The notes below the pieces were generated by a model. The model was not told the origin of the DNA. It saw only the letters and a program-made list of their open reading frames with translations, and did no database searches. From positions 1 to 10,753 of the forward strand of contig RWJK01000280.1 of the NCBI GenBank assembly GCA_004335835.1: a stretch of DNA of 10,753 nucleotides. Direction: 5' to 3'. Source of the stretch: Scenedesmus sp. ARA3 (taxonomy: Eukaryota; Chlorophyta; Chlorophyceae; Sphaeropleales; Scenedesmaceae). A program made the translations under genes and the position numbers. Shown piece by piece: positions 1 through 6,170 of the stretch (the stretch's first letter is position 1; every line of letters starts with the position of its first letter).

Positions 1-2
<2 letters not shown>

Positions 3-53
<51 letters not shown>
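3..53 (+). repeat. (CTG)17 microsatellite before a splice acceptor
   Basis: There are seventeen uninterrupted CTG units at the left edge, followed by CAACCTGCAG, which fits a 3' splice site just before the open exon at 64-166. The tract occupies the polypyrimidine position of the intron on the + sense strand. The same arrangement recurs in several introns of the minus-strand gene. The array may extend beyond the window. Confidence 0.9.
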
Positions 54-54
<1 letters not shown>

Positions 55-63
55 AACCTGCAG

Positions 64-1123
64 TCTGGTGCCATTGCTGACCAACTGCATGGTCTGGACC
101 GGCATGACTTCAAAAGCAACCCGGGCATGTCGGAGGCCCAGTCACAGCTGCCGCCGCCATTCAAAGGTGTGTGGTCTAACATTTTGTTCTGGTTTGCATT
201 GTTGTTCGACTTTAAAAGCAACCCTGGCATGTCAGAGGCGCAGTCGCAGCTGCCGCCGCCATTCAAAGGTGTGTGGTAACATCTTGTTCTGGTTTGCATT
301 TTCATCATTTTCAAAAACAACCCTGGCATGTCAGAGACACAGAAGACACTGCCGCCACCGTTTGCGGGTGAGTTGCTTCATGTTCCTGTTTTGCAATCCA
401 GGCGGCATCTTGGCACGTGCTGGCAGCGGCCGCCATTCAGTTGGTGGCTTTTGTGTATCTTAGGTGAGCATTTACAGCCAGCAGCAGCAGCCGTCGTGCC
501 ATGTGTGCCCAGGGCTGTGATCTGTCTGCCACTGGCGTTGACCTTGTCGTCTTGTTCTGCCTGGCATTGTGGTGGTGTGCAGCAGGGTCAAGACAAGAGT
601 CAGCCCCTGAGCTGCAGCGGCTGACTCAGCTGGCTGCTGAGCTGGCGGCACATCACACTCCTCTGCCGCCCACTGATGATTGTCGTTGATGCTGTGACTC
701 AATTCGGGATGTTATGACGCGTCATGGTGGTACTGCGCACGTCACAGCCACCGAATGCACTTCACATGCTGTTTAAACTCTTCTATTCAGTTTGTACTGC
801 CTTGCCGTTGCTGCCCTGCATTGAGGCATGCAGCAGGGTCAGCAGCAGAGGCAGCAGCTGAGCTTCAGCGGCTGACTCAGCTGGCTGCTGATCTGGAGGC
901 TGGTGACACAGCAGCAGCAGCAGCAGCAGCAGCAGGCGGCAATGAAGGCTCCGGCGCGCTGCTGCAGCTGCTGCTGCAGTGGCGGCAGCAGCGCAAGGCT
1001 GCGGTGGCAGCAGCAGCAGCACGCGTTGCTGAGGAGGTCGGGGGTGCTGGCAGCAGCAGCAGCAGCAGCAGCAGCATTGGCAGCTGGCTGCAGCGGACGT
1101 CTAGGTTGTTGGGGTGGGTGTGA
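64..1123 (+). CDS. 3' end of an unrecognised gene (exons 64-166 and 834-1123)
   Basis: I do not recognise this protein. Exon 64-166 follows a CTGCAG acceptor and reads SGAIADQLHGLDRHDF, then SNPGMSEAQSQLPPPFK, ending in phase 1 at a GTGTGT donor. The terminal exon 834-1123 follows ATGCAG and accepts in the matching phase. It reads GSAAEAAAELQRLTQLAA, then a poly-Ala stretch, LLQLLLQWRQQRKAA, a second Ala-rich helix, a poly-Ser linker and the tail IGSWLQRTSRLLGWV, with stop TGA at 1121-1123. Heptad-like Leu spacing and Ala/Gln/Glu content suggest helices or a coiled coil; no catalytic motif is visible. An extra exon at about 395-463 (after AATCCAG, before GTGAGC) is possible but would end in a stop. 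The reading frame is supported by synonymous-only differences between exon copies. The 5' part lies outside the window. Joining the two exons directly is an inference from phase. Confidence 0.5.
106..367 (+). repeat. Three tandem copies of an exon 3' edge plus donor
   Basis: The sequence coding DFKSNPGMSEAQSQLPPPFK plus the start of the following intron occurs at 106-166, 208-268 and 310-367 (period about 102 then 99 bp). Only the first copy has the exon's unique 5' part (64-105). The spacers share TTGTTCTGGTTTGCATT, which resembles the intron after copy 3 (TGTTCCTGTTTTGCAATCCAG). Donors are GTGTGTGG, GTGTGTGG and GTGAGTTG. Copies 1 and 2 differ at five sites, all synonymous in this frame. 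Copy 3 is more diverged (NNPGMSETQKTLPPPFAG). Confidence 0.85.
168..833 (+). other. Intronic region between the two + strand exons
   Basis: This stretch contains exon-edge copies 2 and 3 (208-268, 310-367), a possible small exon after AATCCAG at about 394 that ends in a stop beside a GTGAGC donor, and the acceptor-bearing exon copy at 583. Nothing else coding is convincing. Positions 690-833 hold no recognisable element other than the acceptor ATGCAG before 834. Confidence 0.5.
583..689 (+). pseudogene. Upstream partial copy of the terminal exon 5' edge
   Basis: After a GTGTGCAG acceptor, this copy reads GS, then ESAPELQRLTQLAAEL, matching GSAAEAAAELQRLTQLAADL of the full exon at 834. It then diverges (AAHHTPLPPTDDCR) and ends at a stop. 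It keeps the same acceptor phase (CA GGG TCA). It could be an alternative short terminal exon giving a truncated C-terminus, or a relic of tandem duplication across the acceptor. Confidence 0.7.
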
Positions 1124-1136
1124 ACCCCGCATGATG

Positions 1137-1141
1137 TGTAA
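1137..1141 (+). terminator. Candidate TGTAA poly(A) signal
   Basis: TGTAA, the usual chlorophycean polyadenylation element, occurs 14 nt after the stop at 1123. Further TGTAA motifs lie at 1797-1801 and 1848-1852, after the last terminal-exon copy. The first is very close to the stop, so one of the later ones may be used. A five-base motif is weak evidence. Confidence 0.25.
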
Positions 1142-1183
1142 GACGTTGCAGGAAGCACACATTGCACAAGCACAACGCAACAT

Positions 1184-1279
1184 GAGGAGGTTGGGAATGC
1201 TGGCAGCAGCGGCAGCAGCTTCGGCAGCTGGCTGCAGCGGACGTCTCGGACGTCTGGCAGATTGTTGGGATGGGCATGA
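1184..1279 (+). pseudogene. Second copy of the terminal-exon tail
   Basis: In frame this reads EEVGNAGSSGSSFGSWLQRT, then SRTSGRLLGWA and TGA. It matches EEVGGAGSS...IGSWLQRTSRLLGWV of the exon ending at 1123, including the stop position and the following GAACCCCG. The TSR segment is duplicated (ACGTCTCGGACGTCT). No clear acceptor precedes it. Confidence 0.75.
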
Positions 1280-1646
1280 ACCCCGTATGAGCGCAGCCGA
1301 GCCCGGCTCGTTGTTTTGACAACTTGCAGGCATCACACTATGTGAAAGCACACTGCAGACTGCCAGTCAGAGGGGTGCTGTGTACAGCTAGATGTCATTG
1401 CAGGAGCTGCACATGCTTGCAATGCGAGGTTCAGCAGCCATGGTGGCCTTTTGGGGGACCACTTCTAGCCATGTGAGTACTCATTATGCTGCAGTATACT
1501 TGAAATGATTGACCTGCTTGCACGTTGTACCAATTTTATATTGCAGCCAACGGCGATGGTAATGATGATAATAATAGTCTTCTTGTAAGCCATACCTTGT
1601 CATCCGCCTCGGCAACCGCGCCCCATATGGTGGTGTTATTGCTCAG

Positions 1647-1778
1647 CAGCACAAGGCTGCGGTGGCAGCAGCAGCGGCACGCTTGGTTGAGGAGGTTGGG
1701 AATGCTGGCAGCAGCGGCGGCGGCAGCAGCATTGGGAGCTGGCTGCAGCGCACGTCAAAGGTGATGGGATGGGTCTAG
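1647..1778 (+). CDS. Possible alternative terminal exon (third tail copy)
   Basis: After an ATTGCTCAG acceptor, the frame [18 protein letters not shown] continues through a Gly/Ser linker to IGSWLQRTSKVMGWV and TAG at 1776-1778. This matches residues [18 protein letters not shown] onward in the 834-1123 exon. It is 132 nt with an intact frame, no internal stop and a usable acceptor, so it could serve as an alternative last exon. It could equally be a well-preserved duplicate in the 3' flank. TGTAA follows 19 nt after the stop. Confidence 0.45.
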   Translation, partial: QHKAAVAAAAARLVEEVGNAGSSGGGSSIGSWLQRTSKVMGWV

Positions 1779-1937
1779 AACCTGCATGAGCAACCCTGTA
1801 AACCCTGTGCTTGCTTGCTGTGCATGAGCTGTGAGTTTTGCAGAAGCTGTAACCATACATTCACAGTGAGATGCTATACGTAGGGCGTATACAGCACGTA
1901 GTATGCAACTGCGCAAGTTTGGCGCCAAGCAGCTGGC

Positions 1938-2052
1938 GGTCAAACGTTGGTCAACGCCGGTCAAACATAATCATCATCACCGAGTTATCGATTCAGTCAT
2001 AGGAACAGGCCGACGCCACCGCGGCCACATCGGCTGGTCAAATGTTGGTCAA
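1938..2052 (+). repeat. Spaced GGTCAA (W-box-like) repeats
   Basis: GGTCAA occurs at 1938, 1949, 1959, 2036 and 2047, with neighbours 10 or 11 bp apart (about one helical turn). The context is CGGTCAAACGTTGGTCAACG. A second cluster lies at 2449 (AGTCAA), 2464 and 2474. The complement TTGACC is the core of the plant WRKY W-box. Function as a binding site is inference; the elements could also be a degenerate minisatellite. Confidence 0.5.
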
Positions 2053-2064
2053 AACAAAACAAAA

Positions 2065-2300
2065 CACAGCTCAGCCTGAGTGCAGTTGAGAGCCGGCGAG
2101 GTTACTGAAGCTAGTCCAAGATGTTCGAAAAACTTGAACGGTGCAGTCAGAAGCGTCGCATACCGCGCGCTGCCGGCAAACACAGCTCAGCTTAGGTGCA
2201 ATCCGATGCCGGCGAGGTTACCAATGCTACTTCAAGGATCCAAGATGTTTAAAAGACTTGAATGGTGCAGTCAGAAGCGTCGCAGACAGCGCGCTGCCAT
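2065..2300 (+). repeat. Two-copy tandem repeat, period about 116 bp
   Basis: CACAGCTCAGCCTGAGTGCA at 2065 and CACAGCTCAGCTTAGGTGCA at 2181 start two homologous units. Shared later segments include GCCGGCGAGGTTAC, CCAAGATGTT, GGTGCAGTCAGAAGCGTCGC and GCGCGCTGCC. The units differ by substitutions and small indels. No consistent frame is preserved. Confidence 0.85.
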
Positions 2301-2552
2301 AAATATCCCTGGCTCGTGCACATCCCCTGAACATCTCATCATAAAGGTATCTGAATACTACATACTAATGCTACAAGTAGTCAAACCTGCCAGCATGTGA
2401 CCGAAATAAAAAACCTGACACGTGCCGCCAACTGCCTGCCGAAGCCGCAGTCAAACATGCGCTGGTCAACGCTGGTCAAAGATGCGCCAGCTGTACAGCA
2501 AACTGATGTGAGCAGCATGCGGCATGCATATGGCTGCTGCATGTGAGCGGCC

Positions 2553-2571
2553 ATAGTCAAACTTTGACTAT
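2553..2571. promoter_or_regulatory. Perfect 19-bp palindrome with TTGAC half-sites
   Basis: ATAGTCAAACTTTGACTAT has 9-bp arms around one central C. A further ACTTTGAC follows directly, so three TTTGAC/GTCAAA half-sites lie within 28 bp. This could bind a dimeric regulator or be a chance palindrome. No gene start is recognised nearby. Confidence 0.35.
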
Positions 2572-3538
2572 AACTTTGACTGCCTTTGAAAGGCAGCACT
2601 TGCAGCTGCAGCTTGCTGTGTAGCATGCATGCCGCACATTCCAGTGTGAGGAGATTCAGCAGTCGCAGACCTGCTGCTGCTGCCGCGGATGCAGCTGCAC
2701 ACAGTACAGCGCTTGCAGTAGCCATGGCATGCACTAGAGCACAGCCAGCAAGCAAGTGCACTGTCCCCACTGCATTGCAGTGTGCAGCCAACCCAACCAC
2801 CCCAACACCTCCTTTTTTCACTATCAACTGATCCAACGACGTTGTGCAAGCAAGCAACAACCACACGACCTGCACTGCGTTCATGAACCAGTTGCTCGCT
2901 GGTTGCTCTGCGCCTGCAGGACTACAAGCTGAGTGTCCAGAAAGACTCCAACAACTGCGCCGCCCTGCTCCACCCCAGCCACCACCTAAACCACAAACTC
3001 AAAACCCTACCCTCCTGATCAGAAAGCTCTCTAAACAGACAGGGCAATGCTACTAAACTCACGACAATCATTTGACAAGACCGCTTCGAGGCTACTGCGG
3101 TGATGCAGGCAAGCGTAGTGCTACTGCCGGTAGATATCCAACCCTATGATATCCTGGCTGCTGATGCAACCTGTTCCAGTGTTCGATACTACTGCCGCAC
3201 TGGTCAGGGTTACCCCATCCTAGGCACTGCAAAATAGCTCTGTGCAGGTGCGCAGCTTCCCAAATGGCACATCAAACCCGGACACATAACCACAGCTGTA
3301 CAAACATCGCTCCAACAACAGCGTGCCAAAATGAACTTGGCAAGCTGAATCAGCTCCTTTCTTGTCTAGCAGGTGCCTGCTATGACAGCACTGTGCCTAA
3401 CACAACTTACCCACATGCAGCACAACGATCCGAACACATGCTATCCCTAGCTGCTGCCACAACCTGCCCCAGCAGCTGCCAATGCCGCGCTGCGCTGCTG
3501 CCTACCCAACACCCTAAAAAACTGTGACAAGAACGAAG

Positions 3539-3562
3539 CAGCAGCAGCAGCAGCAGCAGCAG
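3539..3562 (+). repeat. (CAG)8 microsatellite
   Basis: Eight CAG units in the 3' flank of the minus-strand gene. On the PEAMT sense strand this reads CTG. No recognised splice site is associated with it. Confidence 0.9.
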
Positions 3563-3742
3563 GAGCCCTTACTGCAGCAGCACTTGCTGCCCCAACGCTG
3601 CACCCTTGGTGTGTGCTGTACAGAGAGCAGCAGCACCAGCTGTAGTGCATACAGCGCCCTGCAGCGGTCCAGCAGCATCCATCTTACGCCCAAAGCTGCT
3701 GCTGTGTGTCTGCTGTGTCACAGCATAGTACTGCTGCTCACC

Positions 3743-4310
3743 GCAGCGGCTTGACTGCTGTCAGCTTGCCCCCGGAGCCGCTGCTGCACTGCGCTGACAC
3801 GCACCAACTGCCGCTGATGCAGCGCAGCAGTGTCCACAAACGCAGTAATCCAGCATAGTGATTACTGCAGCGGCTTGACAGCTGTCAGCTTGCCCCCAGA
3901 GCCGCTGCTGCGCTGCGCCGATACGCACCAACTACCACTGATGCAGTGCTAGCAGCAGCAGCAGCAGCACCAGCAGCAGCAGCAGTGTCCAAGAAGGCAG
4001 TAATCCAGCATAAAGATGACTGCAGCGGCTCGACTGCTGTCAGCTTGCCCCAGCGCTGCTGCTGCACTGCGCTGACACGCAGCAACTACCACGGATGCAG
4101 CGCAGCAGTGTCCACAAACGCAGTAACCCAGCATAAGGATTACTGCAGCGGCTTGACTGCCGTCAGCTTGTTCCAGCGCTCCTGCTGCACTGCGCTGATA
4201 CGCACCACTGATGCAGCGCCAGCAGCGGCAGCAGCAGCTGTGCCAACCGCAGTAATCCAGCATGGGGATTACTGCAGCGGCTTGACTGCCGTCAGCTTGC
4301 CCCAGCGCTG
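3743..4310 (-). repeat. Five tandem copies of the PEAMT C-terminal end
   Basis: The end of the last exon ([15 protein letters not shown], stop) is repeated downstream. The shared GCAGCGG block lies at 4274 (the complete exon), 4145, 4022, 3867 and 3743, so unit lengths are about 129, 123, 155 and 124 bp. Copy 4145 reads [17 protein letters not shown]. Copy 4022 reads [13 protein letters not shown], but its stop TAA has become TCA. Copy 3867 reads [16 protein letters not shown]. Copy 3743 reads [16 protein letters not shown]. Copies 4145 and 4022 have a TATCAG or TGTCAG acceptor-like sequence before CGCAGTGCAGCAG. They probably lie in the 3' UTR or flank. Confidence 0.9.
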
Positions 4311-4448
4311 CTCCCCGGCCTGTGCCCGAGCCAGCTTCTCCCGCCACCGTAAAGTGAGAACTTCATACTCGTCCGCCGAAAACTTTGCCGTGAACTCTTC
4401 CTTCCCTGCCTGCAGCCCCGCCAGCTCAGCCTCCAAGGTGGCGATCAG
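4269..4448 (-). CDS. PMT/PEAMT: PEAMT last exon
   Basis: After acceptor TTTGCAG in phase 0 it reads [19 protein letters not shown], then [27 protein letters not shown] and TAVKPLQ, stop TAA at 4271-4269. It matches the C-terminal helix of plant PEAMT (the region after the second methyltransferase domain, including the conserved EQ-W-G near the end). The intron just before it ends in AACTGTGAACTTTGCAG, related to the short intron family found elsewhere in the gene. Confidence 0.88.
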   Translation of the reverse strand: MIATLEAELAGLQAGKEEFTAKFSADEYEVLTLRWREKLARAQAGEQRWGKLTAVKPLQ

Positions 4449-6127
4449 CTGCAAAGTTCACAGTTCAAGGCAGCAGATCGGCAGTGAATTTCACTGATGT
4501 TGTTGTGAGAAAACTAGGGGTGCGACAGTAAATGTGCAGCTGACAGACAACCAGCATCCGCAGCAGCAACAGCAGCGCAACCACGAACGCAGGTAAGAGC
4601 TAGAACTGGCAACTACTGCTGCTGCCCGTAGCCCTCCACACTCAGCAGGCTGTAGCGGTGCTTTTGGCAACATACGCTGAGGCCACAGACCCACCCCGCG
4701 CGCCGCTGGCTCTGCTGAAACATGCAACCTTCAACACAAACGATCAACACACGATCAGACGCGACAAAACACGCACCCTGCACCCCAAAACCCATGAACA
4801 GGACACTAAAGAACATACCTCTGCCGTGCAATTTTCTGCCTGCACGTCGCCAAAGCTAGCCGCCGCCAGCTGCTGTCCATAGCCCTCCACACTCAGCAGG
4901 CTGTAGCAATAAGGCCACAGAGCCACTCAGCACGCCGCTGGCTCTGCTGAACCCCAAAACATGCAACCTTCACCACAGAGAATCAACACGCCGGATGTGA
5001 CGTAACAACACGCACCCTGCACCCCACAAACCGCAAGGAATACATACCTCTGCTGTGCAATCTTCTGCCTGCACGTCGCCAAACCCAGCCGTTGCCAGCG
5101 CCTGCCCGTAGCCCTCCACACTCAGCAGGCTGTAGCTGCGCTGTAGCGCTGAGGCCACAGGCCCAGCCAGCACGACGCTGCTCTGCTGAACCCCCCAAAA
5201 TGCAACCTTTACCACAGAGAATCAACACGCCAATCTGACGCAACAACACGCACCCTGCACCCCAAAACCCATAAACAGTACACTAAGACACGCACCTCTG
5301 CCGTACAGTCCTCTGCCTGCACTTCTGCAAAGCCAGCTGCTGCCAGCTGCTGTCCATACGCCTCCACACTCAGCAGGCTGTAGCGGTGCTTGGCAATGTA
5401 GGCAGCAAAGCCCGGGCTTGGGCTGAAGTCTGCTGTGGAAGGCTGGCAGTAGTCTGTTACTAGCAGCCGCCCTCCCGGCTTGAGCCAGCGGAACAGCCTG
5501 CGGCGATGTGAAACGCAGCGGCAGTGACACGCGCTGTAACTGTCAGTCTGTCAGCAGCAGCTTGCTACCTGGCTCGAGCCAGCAAACCAGCTTCGGGCGC
5601 CGTAGACAGCAGGAACAGCAGCTGCAGCAGCAACCGAGGGTCAACGCTTCACCATGTAAGCAGCGATGTCAGTGCGCTTGCTGCAGCCTGTTGCCTCGCC
5701 TGCCAGCGGAAGCGCCTTGCAGAGCAGAAGCAGCAGCAGCCAAAGCGTCCGAGTTTGTGTTACGCAACAGTATGACACGCACCTGCTGAACAGCGCCTGC
5801 TTGTCCTGCACGTGCAGCAGGGAGTCCCTGCTCACACAAACATCAAAGCTGCCTTGCTGGAAGTCCCTTGTTAGCACATCAGCCACCTCAAACGTAACGT
5901 CATGTGGCACCTGCTGCTGCTGCCGGGGGCTGATCACACCATTGCCGCTGCTGCTGCTGCTGCCGTTTGCTGCTGCTGCTGCCGCGCCGCCGCCGCTGCT
6001 GCTGCTGCGGCTGCTGGCGATGGCTGCTGCTGCGCGCTCGATTGCCACGAGGATCATGTTAACTGACAGATCGATGCCGTGCACGTGGCAGCCGTAGGTG
6101 TCGGCCGCAAGGAATGCATTGCCTGCA

Positions 6128-6170
<43 letters not shown>

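Larger units (their letters stand above)
1779..3740. other. Region between convergent gene ends, no convincing gene
   Basis: The + strand gene ends by 1778 at the latest, and the - strand PEAMT copies end near 3743. In between I see GGTCAA repeats, a perfect palindrome, a 116-bp tandem duplication, a (CAG)8 tract at 3539-3562 and short Ala/Cys-rich reading frames on both strands without codon-bias or motif support. No tRNA- or rRNA-like sequence was recognised. Confidence 0.5.

Noticed and set aside
395..463. Small + strand exon with hydrophobic frame (HVLAAAAIQLVAFVYL)
   Set aside because: The attractive frame does not match the phase of the preceding exon; the matching phase ends in a stop. 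Left as possible only.
839..1351. Minus-strand Cys/Ala-rich ORFs over the + gene
   Set aside because: They are shadows of CAG/GCA repeats in the + strand terminal exon, which has frame-conserved copies.
2381..2884. 167-codon minus-strand reading frame
   Set aside because: It is Ala/Cys/Leu-rich, without motif, frame-conserved duplication or clear start context; it spans the palindrome and repeat-rich DNA.
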